NCBI GenBank assembly: GCA_900313675.1
Contig: OMSO01000002.1
Coordinates: 1 to 64,000 of the forward strand
Source of the DNA: an uncultured Fibrobacter sp.
Lineage (GTDB): Bacteria; Fibrobacterota; Fibrobacteria; Fibrobacterales; Fibrobacteraceae
Reading direction: 5' to 3'
DNA length: 64,000 nucleotides
A model generated the notes under the pieces. The model saw nothing but the letters and a program-made list of their open reading frames with translations, was not told the origin of the DNA and ran no database searches. Shown piece by piece: positions 35,660-44,286 of the stretch. Position 1 is the stretch's first letter; the number at the start of each line of letters is the position of its first letter. The translations under genes were made by a program, and so were the position numbers.

Positions 35660-38600
35660 ATGCTACAATTCCGCTTCCCCAAACTCCTTGCCCTAGGCGC
35701 CCTGACCCTTGGCTTCTTCTCTACTGCATTTGCGCAGGAGTTTACACCCAAACGCGTAGGTCCCGTGAGCCAGTACGGCCAGCTGCAGGCGGGCAAGAAT
35801 GCTCAAAACGAGGGCCGAATCTACGGAAGCTGTGCGGCCTACAGTACCAGCGGCAACGAAGTCCAGGTAAAGGGCATGAGCCTGTTCTGGAGCAATGAAA
35901 AAAGCCAGAACCGCTTTTGGAGAAATGATGTCATTACGGGAATGGTAAGCCAGCAGGGCATCCAGGTAATCCGAGCCGCCATGGCGGTAGACGACCAGGG
36001 CTGGGGAAATGGACATTACTTTATTAATGGCAAGACTGAATATTATCAGGACTTGCTGGACGAAACGGTCCAGGCGGCTATTGAGCAAGATATTTACGTG
36101 ATTATCGACTATCACTCCCACACGGCGGTGGACAATGTAGGTCGTGCCAAGGAATTCTTCAAGATTCAGGCGAAAAAATGGGGCTCTTATCCCAATGTGA
36201 TTTTTGAAATTTACAATGAACCCATATGCAAGGCGGGTCAGGGCCATGGCAACAGTTCCAATTGCACGATGATTACTTGGCCAGAAATCAAGGCGTACGC
36301 CAACGAGGTGATTCCCATTATCCGCCGCTATTCCAACAACCTGATTGTGGTGGGAACTCCCAGTTGGTCTGGAAATCCCGGTGCGGTCGTTGGAAATGCG
36401 ATTACCGGTTATGATAATATTGCCTATACGTTCCATTACTATGCGGGTAAGAACGATGGCACTGACGCTCATGATTTTAATTCGATGTCGGCCGACGTGA
36501 ACAGCGCGCTTGGGGCCGGACTTTCCGTGTTTGTGACAGAATGGGGAACTGTGGGTTATGGCGGCGATGGTGCTCCCAGCATGGCGAACAATCCCCAGTG
36601 GCAAACCTGGATGAACTTGAAGAAACTTTCATCGGCTAACTGGAACGCAGGCAGGAATATGACCAAGGATGGGGCCGAAAATAGCGAGTACTTTGCCGAC
36701 TTCGACGTAGATAACACATCTCCTGCTAACTGGACCTATTCTGCCAGTGGTGAGTGGGTAAATGCCAATGTCTTTAACGGACTTTCTGCTATGACATATT
36801 CCCAGTGCGCAAGCTATGTGGACCTGCCCGCTGTTCCGGCTGACGATCCCGATTTTGACGATTCTGGTGATGACTTTGGTGACAATATCTATGAAGACGA
36901 GGTTATCAGTCATGATTACGTGATTGACGACTTTGATGGACACAACAGCGCTAATGAATACCACTACTTCTTTGAAAGTGGTGACAAGGGCGATTGGACC
37001 AACGGCAACGGGGGCGAGAGCACGTTCTTCGTTGACGGTTCTAACGTCGGTGGCGTCGTGGGCGTGGTTACTGGCAACAACGGCTGGGCCGGCTATGGCG
37101 TCCATGTAGAAACCCTGAAGGGCTGTGAGGAGTTCTCTTACAAGTTTAGGGGGCTTGCCCATAGTTTTACGATTGGGGACAAGGTTTCGCAATCTGTTTC
37201 AGGTAGCGGAGGCTGGACTACAATGACCTTTGACCTGACCGGCATAGGTGCTGATGACCTTGACGCGCCGTTTTCTATCCAGTGGCAGGTGACTGGTCCA
37301 TCCAGTGGTGACAGCCTCCTTATTGACGACGTGAAGTGCGGAAATCCGATTATTCCTGTTGATCCTAACGGTAACACCCAGGCCATGGCGTATTTGATTG
37401 ACGACTTTGACGGTAATGGTCGTGCAACTTATGATGAAAGCGGTAACGATGGGTATGACTTTGTCAACAAGACAGGGGTGTGGACTATTGGTAATGAATG
37501 GCATCAACCGGACTGGTGCAAGGATGAAACATGCTGGGAATATAAGAAAACCGTTTATGATGATGCTCAGGGTGGCCTAGTCGCCGGAGTTTGGGGCGTT
37601 GTCTCTGACGGAGATGGTGGGGACGCCCACATAGGCGTTCATGTGCCCGATTTGGAAGGCTGTGCAACCATTCAGTACAAGTACAAGGGCTTGCCCCATA
37701 AATTTAAAATCTACAATGCCCCCGGTGGAGCCAATTATTCGGAAACGTCCGTGCTTCCCGAAGCGACTGTGTGGACAACGGTAAGGTATGATGTAGATGA
37801 TGCTACCGCTGCAGGCCTGGATTTGAGTTCTGTGGTGGAAATCCAGTGGTCTGTTGTGGGCCCTGCCTATGGAGAAGGCTTCTATGTTGACGACGTGAGA
37901 TGCGTGACAGACGATGAACCCGTTGTTTCTTACGAGGCCTATCTGGTTGCCGACTTTGACGGTAATGGAACATCGCCCTATGGATACCTCTATGCGTATG
38001 GAAAATCTTCCATCGGTAATGAGTGGGACGCCAGTTGCGATAATGGTAATGGATGCTATGTTATGGAAATGGCTTCTGCCGCCAACTCGGGAGCCCTTGG
38101 GGTAGGTATGGTGGGGATTACTTCGACGGACCCCTATGGTGATTCTGGGGAGGGCGCAGCGGTCCTAGATGTGCATGTTCCCAACTTGACGGGCTGTTAC
38201 AACTTGAAGTATCGTTTTCAGGGTGCCGCTCATGAAGTTATCCTATATGACCAGGCTGGCGATAATGCGAACTGGGTAGGCGGGTTCTCGTCAAGGACAG
38301 GGTGGAAAACGGCTATGGTTTCGCTTGGGGGTCAAAACCTTGACGATGTTACCGACATTCGTTTTACGGTTGCGGGACAACCTGAACCGAACTACCTCTA
38401 CATCGACGATGTGGAATGCGTGCTGGAAGCCATCTCTCCTCTGGATGACCCGGAAGACCCCACCACCAACACGGAACTGGTGGATGACTTCGAGGATGGC
38501 GATATGTTCCCGCTGTGGAGTGTCGGAAATTACTGGGCTGAATCTGATAGGGGCGACAATGGAGGAAATACGACTGCGCAATTGGATGTTGTGCCAGGAA

Positions 38601-41365
38601 ACGGCGGAAAAGTTCTCCAGTTGACCTATGCCTATGACGTGGGTAAATATGCGTATAATCCGTTTGCTACCATATCTACCAACGACTTTGGCAATCTGAA
38701 TCTTTCGCAGTGCAGCGCCATCCAGTATGACTACAAGGGTTCCGCCCATAAGTTCCGCATAAAAGTGAGCGAAAATGTCAACAACTTGCTCGAGATGGGA
38801 TGGGGCTTCCATACCTACACGGTAGACCATCCCAGCGCTACATGGCAGACCGTTTCCATTCCCTTGGCCTCCCTGCGGCAAGAATGGGGCAAGGAAGTGC
38901 CAATCGAAATAGCCATGCAATATGCGAACGGCTTTGACTGGCGTGTCGAAGCGGAAGACAGGATGTCCACAGAAACAGGAACCCTTTCCATTGATAACAT
39001 CCGTTGCATAGGTCTTGCCGAAACCCGGTACTATACGGTGACTTTCAAGAATGGCGAAGAAACCCTCTTGGAAAAGAGTTGGGCAGAAGGTTCCAACACG
39101 TATGATCCTGGACTTACTCCTGTGAGGGCTCCTGACCCGCAGTTTACCTACACGTTCACCGGGTGGACCCCCTCCCTATTGGACATGTATTGGGAACCTG
39201 TGAAGGTTACGGCAAATGCGGTTTATCAGGCCGAATTTGACTCCGAGATCCGTACCTATACAGTCACCTTCCTGATGGACGACGGGGAAACGGAGTATGC
39301 GACTGCGAATGCAGAATACGATACTCCTGTTCAGGACATTTTGCCGGAGAACCCCGCTAAGGATGCTACCGACGAATATACCTATACGTTTAACAGTTGG
39401 AGCCCATCCGTGACGGATGCCGTTGTTACGGGCGACATGTTCTACGTGGCCTCCTTTGGAGCAACCAAGAAACAGTATTCCATCGCCTTTGTGGATGTCG
39501 ATGACGAGACCGTGTTAAAGGCTGCTACGCTTTATGATTACGGTACCCCGTTTGACGAAATCGATGCTCCTACCGTTTCTGACAATGGTGGATGGAGGTT
39601 TGCCGGATGGACCCCGAACCCTGCAACCGTTACAGAAGATGTGACCTACAGAGCCACCTATACCCAAAAGTTTATCATTACCTGGAAGGATGACGATGGC
39701 TCCGTGTTGAGGTATGACTACCACGATGCCGGCGAAATTCCCGATTATGGGGAAGACCCCACCAAGCCTGCAACGGCACAGTATTCCTATGACTTTACGG
39801 GCTGGACACCTGCCGTAACCGACGTGACAGGGGATGCCGTATATACGGCGACCTATAGTGCGGCGGTAAACGCCTATGAAGTTGCTTTCATGGATGATCA
39901 GGGAGAAGAAATAATCGCTACTTCGTCATATCCCTATGGAACCCAGGTCCAGACAATCGCTCCCAACCTTTCTGCTGGAGATGCTGTCTGGTCAACTGCT
40001 GGAGAATCCTGCCTCTTTACCGGCTGGAACCCCGTAATCTTGGGTGAAGCGGTTGTGACTGGAGACAAGGCCTATACGGCCCAGTGCACGGTGGTCCCGA
40101 ACAAGTACAGCATCACCTTCGTGATGGATGACGGGACCACACTTGTTGCCACGGTGACTAGGGACTATGGAACCTTGATAAACGATATGCTTCCCGATGA
40201 ACCGACCAAGACTGCAACGAATGCAAAGACATTTGAATTCGCCCGTTGGGTAACGCTTGACGGACAATCCATTGCCGAAGATGCAGAATTGGAGGGAAAT
40301 ACGACCCTCAAGGCTGTGTTCAACGAGTTTGACCGTATGTATGCTGTTGCATTCGTAGACTACGACAATACGGTGCTCAAGCCTGCCACGTTCTATACCT
40401 ACGGCGCGACGGTCGAGGTCCCGGATGATCCCACTAGGGATCCTGCGGGAGTATACACCTACGAATTCAGTGGCTGGAGCCCCCTGGTTACGCAAGTGAC
40501 CCAGGAGCAGGTCTATACGGCGACCTACGACTCTACGGCCCACTATGGTGCCATTGCAGTTAGCGTCATTGACGGGAAGAAGACGGCCACTATCGAGGGT
40601 TCTTATACGGATGGGGATGTAGTGAATATCCCGGCGTCTATAGACGTCGATACCGTAGTCTTCAACCGCACCTTCTCGGCCAGTGGATATTCTACCATCA
40701 CGCTGCCCTTCAGCATTAACAGAAATGCTATTGAAGGGGTATCGAAGGTCCTGACGTTCACTGGCATTGGTTACGATGAGAACGGGAAGAAACAGGTCGA
40801 GATGGAAGAGGTTAACGGTGAACTCAGTGCCTATAAGCCCTACATGGTGGAACTGAGTAGCGAAGGAAGCCTCGTGTTCCATGGCAACTCCATGGTAATC
40901 CAGCCGACGGAGGGGGCCAATACCGTTGTCCAGGGTGATGACGGCTGGGAATTCCGTGGAACACTCAGCAAGATAGTCTGGGATGAGAAGCATCCTGACC
41001 TGGGCCGTGTCTATGGATTCTCTGCCAAGGAGGCGAATAATGTGCGTATAGGCCAGTTTGTAAAGGCTGGCAAGGGTGCTTGGATTAATCCGTTCAGGGC
41101 CTACATGATATACAATGAAGGCAACTCCGCTGGTAAGTCTGCCGGCCATGCTTATGTCAGTGCCGAACCGCTTCCCGATTACATGGATGTGGTGGTCGTG
41201 AGCCGTGGCGCCACAGGTGAGGAGAGCAAGACGGTTATCGGCGGCATCAATACCCGCACCGGCGAGTTCAAGATGATGCAGGACTACGACCTGAAGGGCC
41301 GCAAGCTTAACGGTAAGCCCACCGCTCGCGGTGTCTACTATGGCAAGAAAAAGATTATTAAATAG
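35660..41365 (+). CDS. Giant GH5 endoglucanase with four CBM11-like modules and InlB-type repeats
   Basis: A 1901-residue secreted cellulase. Signal peptide (1-26, ending AFA); GH5 domain, residues about 33-390, with acid/base Glu187 in IFEIYNEP and nucleophile Glu294 in VFVTEWGTV; four modules beginning VIDDFDGHN, LIDDFDGNG, LVADFDGNG and LVDDFEDGD (about 36910-39010), which resemble CBM11 and may bind beta-glucan; seven InlB-type repeats (39030-40530); a C-terminal beta domain (AVSVIDGKKTATI onward) ending DLKGRKLNGKPTARGVYYGKKK, similar to sorting tails of secreted proteins in this phylum but not a textbook T9SS domain. A paralogue of the gene at 6134, whose first 80 residues align well. 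A 46-codon gene follows 11 bases downstream. Confidence 0.92.
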   Translation: MLQFRFPKLLALGALTLGFFSTAFAQEFTPKRVGPVSQYGQLQAGKNAQNEGRIYGSCAAYSTSGNEVQVKGMSLFWSNEKSQNRFWRNDVITGMVSQQGIQVIRAAMAVDDQGWGNGHYFINGKTEYYQDLLDETVQAAIEQDIYVIIDYHSHTAVDNVGRAKEFFKIQAKKWGSYPNVIFEIYNEPICKAGQGHGNSSNCTMITWPEIKAYANEVIPIIRRYSNNLIVVGTPSWSGNPGAVVGNAITGYDNIAYTFHYYAGKNDGTDAHDFNSMSADVNSALGAGLSVFVTEWGTVGYGGDGAPSMANNPQWQTWMNLKKLSSANWNAGRNMTKDGAENSEYFADFDVDNTSPANWTYSASGEWVNANVFNGLSAMTYSQCASYVDLPAVPADDPDFDDSGDDFGDNIYEDEVISHDYVIDDFDGHNSANEYHYFFESGDKGDWTNGNGGESTFFVDGSNVGGVVGVVTGNNGWAGYGVHVETLKGCEEFSYKFRGLAHSFTIGDKVSQSVSGSGGWTTMTFDLTGIGADDLDAPFSIQWQVTGPSSGDSLLIDDVKCGNPIIPVDPNGNTQAMAYLIDDFDGNGRATYDESGNDGYDFVNKTGVWTIGNEWHQPDWCKDETCWEYKKTVYDDAQGGLVAGVWGVVSDGDGGDAHIGVHVPDLEGCATIQYKYKGLPHKFKIYNAPGGANYSETSVLPEATVWTTVRYDVDDATAAGLDLSSVVEIQWSVVGPAYGEGFYVDDVRCVTDDEPVVSYEAYLVADFDGNGTSPYGYLYAYGKSSIGNEWDASCDNGNGCYVMEMASAANSGALGVGMVGITSTDPYGDSGEGAAVLDVHVPNLTGCYNLKYRFQGAAHEVILYDQAGDNANWVGGFSSRTGWKTAMVSLGGQNLDDVTDIRFTVAGQPEPNYLYIDDVECVLEAISPLDDPEDPTTNTELVDDFEDGDMFPLWSVGNYWAESDRGDNGGNTTAQLDVVPGNGGKVLQLTYAYDVGKYAYNPFATISTNDFGNLNLSQCSAIQYDYKGSAHKFRIKVSENVNNLLEMGWGFHTYTVDHPSATWQTVSIPLASLRQEWGKEVPIEIAMQYANGFDWRVEAEDRMSTETGTLSIDNIRCIGLAETRYYTVTFKNGEETLLEKSWAEGSNTYDPGLTPVRAPDPQFTYTFTGWTPSLLDMYWEPVKVTANAVYQAEFDSEIRTYTVTFLMDDGETEYATANAEYDTPVQDILPENPAKDATDEYTYTFNSWSPSVTDAVVTGDMFYVASFGATKKQYSIAFVDVDDETVLKAATLYDYGTPFDEIDAPTVSDNGGWRFAGWTPNPATVTEDVTYRATYTQKFIITWKDDDGSVLRYDYHDAGEIPDYGEDPTKPATAQYSYDFTGWTPAVTDVTGDAVYTATYSAAVNAYEVAFMDDQGEEIIATSSYPYGTQVQTIAPNLSAGDAVWSTAGESCLFTGWNPVILGEAVVTGDKAYTAQCTVVPNKYSITFVMDDGTTLVATVTRDYGTLINDMLPDEPTKTATNAKTFEFARWVTLDGQSIAEDAELEGNTTLKAVFNEFDRMYAVAFVDYDNTVLKPATFYTYGATVEVPDDPTRDPAGVYTYEFSGWSPLVTQVTQEQVYTATYDSTAHYGAIAVSVIDGKKTATIEGSYTDGDVVNIPASIDVDTVVFNRTFSASGYSTITLPFSINRNAIEGVSKVLTFTGIGYDENGKKQVEMEEVNGELSAYKPYMVELSSEGSLVFHGNSMVIQPTEGANTVVQGDDGWEFRGTLSKIVWDEKHPDLGRVYGFSAKEANNVRIGQFVKAGKGAWINPFRAYMIYNEGNSAGKSAGHAYVSAEPLPDYMDVVVVSRGATGEESKTVIGGINTRTGEFKMMQDYDLKGRKLNGKPTARGVYYGKKKIIK

Positions 41366-41376
41366 GAGAAAAACTC

Positions 41377-41517
41377 ATGAATATCGAAATGACACAGAAG
41401 AAGGACTATGTAACGCCCGAGATGGAGGAGGTGGAACTCTTTTGTAGGGGAAATTTACTGCAGGAGGCTAGTCTCGGCGGGGAAGACTGTGACCCTACAG
41501 ATGGCTGCTTCAGCTAG
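41377..41517 (+). CDS. 46-residue peptide, precursor-like (leader plus Cys-rich core)
   Basis: A short gene missed by length cut-offs. Its ATG is eight bases after AGGAG, which overlaps the cellulase stop, so the two are likely co-transcribed. The peptide has no signal sequence: residues 1-22 are charged (KKDYVTPEMEEVELF), then a Cys, GNLLQEASLGG, and an acidic tail with two Cys (EDCDPTDGCFS). The pattern Y..P..E.VEL...LL..S, followed by a small variable tail, recurs in short hypothetical peptides of Bacteroidetes and Fibrobacteres, and the GG looks like a leader-cleavage site. No maturase or transporter is next to it. A terminator follows at 41567. Confidence 0.7.
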   Translation: MNIEMTQKKDYVTPEMEEVELFCRGNLLQEASLGGEDCDPTDGCFS

Positions 41518-41566
41518 GTCTTTGTTCAAATGTATTCTTCCTGAACGGGTTCTTCTCTTGAGAAAA

Positions 41567-41596
41567 AATCCCGAGCCTTACGACTCGGGATTTTCC
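41567..41596 (+). terminator. Rho-independent terminator after the peptide gene
   Basis: AATCCCGAG CCTTACGA CTCGGGATT followed by TTCC, 50 bases after the stop codon. Confidence 0.8.
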
Positions 41597-41597
41597 T

Positions 41598-41612
41598 ATT
41601 CCAAATTGGAAT
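41598..41612. promoter_or_regulatory. Second copy of palindrome ATTCCAAATTGGAAT
   Basis: Identical to the site at 35469. Downstream, GGAAAACGGC, AACAGAAATTTACGCAGAAAA and TTTTAGTTTATTTTC resemble the cellulase leader, so this looks like a duplicated promoter. Confidence 0.55.
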
Positions 41613-41723
41613 GCTTATGCCATTAATTTATCGGAAAACGGCATTCCTGTTTTTACTATAAACAGAAATTTACGCAGAAAAGGGTAAATGGGTAACGTTT
41701 TAGTTTATTTTCATAGTTTAGGC

Positions 41724-41768
41724 ATGTTACAACCAAAATGTGATATTGAAGTTATAGAAGGAAACTAG
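41724..41768 (+). other. 14-codon open frame, possible remnant of a second peptide gene
   Basis: MLQPKCDIEVIEGN then TAG. Its first three codons match the cellulase start (MLQ) and its remainder fits the P..E.V...GN part of the 46-residue peptide. It may be a decayed leader or chance; there is no good ribosome site. Confidence 0.25.
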
Positions 41769-41822
41769 GCTTTCTGTATCCGCCAATTCACCAAACCAAA
41801 CAGATTCAACAGCCTTGAAAAC

Positions 41823-41852
41823 AAATCCCGACCTGCATGGGCCGGGATTTTT
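41823..41852 (+). terminator. Terminator just before the broken M23 gene
   Basis: AAATCCCG ... CGGGATTT stem followed by TTTTATTTT, ending 14 bases before ATG 41866. With the promoter-like region upstream it bounds a possible 130-base RNA or attenuated leader. Confidence 0.7.
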
Positions 41853-41865
41853 TTATTTTGCGGGT

Positions 41866-42612
41866 ATGAAGTTGTTTTGGCAAGCCGCGTTATCCCTTTT
41901 GTTGGTCCTTTCCCTTTCGGCATGTAACGAAGAGGAGATCACCCAGAGCCTAAAAATGGAAAGGAATGGTTTGCAGAGCCAGATAGATTCCCTGAATGCC
42001 CAAATTGCCCGCTCTGAGGCTCTCGTCAAAGATGTCCGTGTCATTCGGGATACGGTCCGCGCAGGGGAAGGCCCCTTCCACTTGTTCACAAGGCTCAAGG
42101 CCCAGGTGAGCCACGGCGAAGAAGACCTAGGCCGTGTCTATGCCGCCATGCAGGATAGCGTGGAATTCAAGCTCCGCGTCGGTGAAATCTTTTATGTTTC
42201 CGTAGACTCTACTAACAGGGTACAGCGTTTCCGCTATGCGCCCAACCCCATAACCGTCCACTTGGTAAGCAAGACGGACACCGGCTTTACCTATCAGCTT
42301 ATCGAAAAGCCTGTAGTCAAGAAACAGTCTTTTTACGAGGGCATGCTCGAAGAAAACAGCACTCTGAACGGTATCCTCTTCAAGGTGGGAATCCCTGGTC
42401 GCATGGTGGGGATCGAGAGTGGCGTGCTGCAGTGCAAGGTCATCTACGCTGAATTTGACGGAAGAAATGTGGGGCACCACGAGGCGTTCCGCTATGAGGA
42501 TGAAGATCCCAAGAGTTCCTATAACGCCCACTATACTGAAGCGGGCGATGCCCTGGTCTTTGATGGGCTGCGCTACCCGCTGGAGACCACGTGGTATCCC
42601 TCAGGCACCTGA
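41866..42612 (+). pseudogene. Truncated M23-type peptidase lipoprotein, catalytic domain missing
   Basis: A 248-residue lipoprotein (lipobox LSAC, Cys 20) with a coiled-coil (SLKMERNGLQSQIDSLNAQ) and the non-catalytic N-terminal domains typical of secreted M23 murein endopeptidases (GEIFYVSVDSTNRVQRFRYAPNP; ENSTLNGILFKVGIPG; IYAEFDGRNVGHHEAFRYED; NAHYTEAGDALVFDGLRYPL). Homology should continue into the zinc domain (HPV..G....H.GVD), but the frame ends 14 residues later and a fragment of an unrelated gene follows. There may also be a deletion inside, where LQCKV runs straight into IYAEF. Possibly still expressed as a lipoprotein. Confidence 0.7.
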
Positions 42613-42683
42613 ACAAGGGCGTGTACATTGTCCGGGTGGCAAGCGGGAGCGCCGTGAAGACCCAACGGATAATGATAAAGTAG
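42570..42683 (+). pseudogene. C-terminal fragment of a T9SS cargo gene
   Basis: In a different frame from the M23 remnant, 37 codons read ALPAGDHVVSLRHLNKGVY then IVRVASGSAVKTQRIMIK and a stop. This is the last part of a T9SS sorting domain, like GSYMVRVVTGSSAKTSRINI at the end of the 9877 gene. It lacks everything upstream. The overlap with the M23 frame (CGCTACCCGCTGGAGACC) marks the fusion point. Confidence 0.75.
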
Positions 42684-42709
42684 GGTTTGGTTTTCTACAC
42701 CTCCAAACA

Positions 42710-42737
42710 AAGTCCCAGTCGCAAGGCTGGGACTTTT
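42710..42737 (+). terminator. Rho-independent terminator after the T9SS tail fragment
   Basis: AAGTCCCAG TCGCAAGG CTGGGACTT followed by TTCC. It probably belonged to the lost cargo gene. Confidence 0.75.
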
Positions 42738-42778
42738 CCGTAAGGGGCCTCATATTCAATTTTTTTTCAAAAATCCCC

Positions 42779-42807
42779 TTGACAGCGGCACTACCCTTTT
42801 CTATAAT
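42779..42807 (+). promoter_or_regulatory. Consensus sigma-70 promoter of tRNA-Lys
   Basis: TTGACA at 42779-42784, 17-base spacer, TATAAT at 42802-42807, 22 bases before the tRNA 5' end. Confidence 0.9.
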
Positions 42808-42828
42808 TGACCCCGTCCAAGCGACAAT

Positions 42829-42901
<73 letters not shown>

Positions 42902-42903
42902 CG

Positions 42904-42938
42904 AAATGCCGAAATTCGCAAGATTTCGGCATTTTTTT
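42904..42938 (+). terminator. Rho-independent terminator of tRNA-Lys
   Basis: AAATGCCGAAAT TCGCAAG ATTTCGGCATTT followed by TTTT, starting three bases after the tRNA. Confidence 0.92.
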
Positions 42939-42955
42939 GTGTTTTATCGCCTATT

Positions 42956-42975
42956 CGCATACGCTTGCGTATGCG
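42956..42975. repeat. GCATACGC hairpin repeat
   Basis: CGCATACGCTTGCGTATGCG is a perfect palindrome related to the hairpin at 34007. Confidence 0.65.
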
Positions 42976-43048
42976 CTCACGCTCATAATTGCCTTCCGGA
43001 AAACCCAAACCCAAGGATATGGCAAATATGAGCGTGCCGGGAGGGTCT

Positions 43049-43082
43049 TAGGGAGGGCTCCGCCCTCCCTAGTCTTTTTTTC
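43049..43082 (+). repeat. TTAGGGAGGGC hairpin with T-run, may act as terminator
   Basis: AGGGAGGGC TCC GCCCTCCCT followed by AGTCTTTTTTT. The stem resembles that at 34098. Confidence 0.6.
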
Positions 43083-43136
43083 AACTTGGGGTGAGGTCTA
43101 TTTCTCCTTTTTTATGTATATTTTTCTTATATGCAC

Positions 43137-43165
43137 CTTTGCCGCTGACCGCGGCAAAGTTTTTG
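43137..43165 (+). terminator. Terminator-like hairpin in the leader of the nucleotidyltransferase gene
   Basis: CTTTGCCGC TGACC GCGGCAAAG followed by TTTTTGTGT, ending 15 bases before the start codon, with TTATGTATA and TATAT boxes upstream. It could attenuate expression. Confidence 0.6.
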
Positions 43166-43180
43166 TGTCAAGGATTTTTT

Positions 43181-44104
43181 ATGAAGATTGTACTGCCGGT
43201 TGCCGGTAGCGGAGTGAGGCTCCGTCCATATACCGAAGACCGCCCCAAGTGTTTGCTGCCCGTCGCGGGCAAGACGATTATAGACTGGATTGTAGAGGAC
43301 TCCCTCCCGCTGGAGCCCTCCGAGACAATTTTTATTACGGGCTACAAGGCCGACCAGATGGACGCCTTCCTCAAGGATAGGGAATGCTGGGGCAAGACCC
43401 GCACCGTCCGTCAGGAGAACCCCCAGGGCCTGGGCGAGGCTATCTCCCTGGCGCTGCCTTTCGTGAACGACGACGAGCCCATGCTGATCATCTTGGGCGA
43501 TACGCTGTTCGAGGCGGACCTGTCTATTCTGAAGAACGAGACGGAAAACGTGCTGTACACCTTCAAGGTGAAGGATCCCTCCCGCTTTGGCGTGGCCGTG
43601 ACCGACGGAACCGGCTCTATCCAGAAACTGGTGGAAAAGCCCCAGGAGTTCGTCTCCGACGAGGCCATTGTGGGCATTTACTTTATCAAGGACGTGAAGG
43701 TCCTGAAGGAATCCCTGAAGTACCTGATGGACAACAACGTCCGTACCAAGGACGAGTTCCAGCTGACCGACGCCCTGGAAATGATGCTCCAGAAGGGCTG
43801 CAAGTTCCATACGGCTCCGGTCAAGAAGTGGCTGGACTGCGGCCTGATTGAAACGCTCCTGGCGACCAATGCCGACATTTTGAACAGGAACGACAACTCC
43901 AAGGATGCCTCTTTCCCGGGAACCACAGTCGAAGGTCCTTGCCATATCGGAAAAGACGTGGTCATCGAGAACTGCAAGATCGGGCCCAACGTGGCCGTAG
44001 GCGATGGCTGCGTGCTGAAGAACTGCTCCATCAAGAACGCCATCCTGTGGGACCGCGTCCAGGTGAAGTACGGCTCCATCCAAGATACCATACTCCATAG
44101 ATAG
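43181..44104 (+). CDS. Sugar-phosphate nucleotidyltransferase with left-handed beta-helix
   Basis: The protein (307 residues) makes an NDP-sugar from NTP and a sugar 1-phosphate. The nucleotide loop is VLPVAGSGVRLRPYTEDRPKCLLPV (residues 4-28); ILGDTLFEADL carries the metal Asp; KWLDCG follows. From about residue 240, hexapeptide repeats (IGKDVVIENCKIGPNVAVGDGCVLKN) form a beta-helix. Specificity (dTDP-glucose, GDP-mannose or other) cannot be told. GlgB lies convergent downstream, but the sequence does not look like GlgC. ATG 43181 chosen because the motif starts there. Confidence 0.88.
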   Translation: MKIVLPVAGSGVRLRPYTEDRPKCLLPVAGKTIIDWIVEDSLPLEPSETIFITGYKADQMDAFLKDRECWGKTRTVRQENPQGLGEAISLALPFVNDDEPMLIILGDTLFEADLSILKNETENVLYTFKVKDPSRFGVAVTDGTGSIQKLVEKPQEFVSDEAIVGIYFIKDVKVLKESLKYLMDNNVRTKDEFQLTDALEMMLQKGCKFHTAPVKKWLDCGLIETLLATNADILNRNDNSKDASFPGTTVEGPCHIGKDVVIENCKIGPNVAVGDGCVLKNCSIKNAILWDRVQVKYGSIQDTILHR

Positions 44105-44157
44105 AGACGAGCCGCCCCCGACGAACGAAGGGGTGGAGAGCAACGAAGTGCGAACCA

Positions 44158-44177
44158 GGGGAAGGCTTTCCCCTTTT
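44158..44177 (+). terminator. Rho-independent terminator
   Basis: GGGGAAGG CTTTCCCC stem followed by TTTT, 54 bases after the nucleotidyltransferase stop. Confidence 0.65.
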
Positions 44178-44181
44178 AGTC

Positions 44182-44284
44182 ATCAGTAATCAGTTATGAG
44201 TTTTCAGTAACGGAATGATGCATCCCGCGCCCCGAACCTCTTGTGTCCAGCAGCCCTAAATCCTAGATCCTAGCCCCTAAATCC
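44182..44284. repeat. Intergenic repeat words before the glgB end
   Basis: ATCAGTAATCAGTTATGAG, then near the right AATCCTAGATCCTAGCCCC and TAAATCCTA. The same words fill 3865-3946 and 30950-30977. Confidence 0.55.
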
Positions 44285-44286
44285 TA

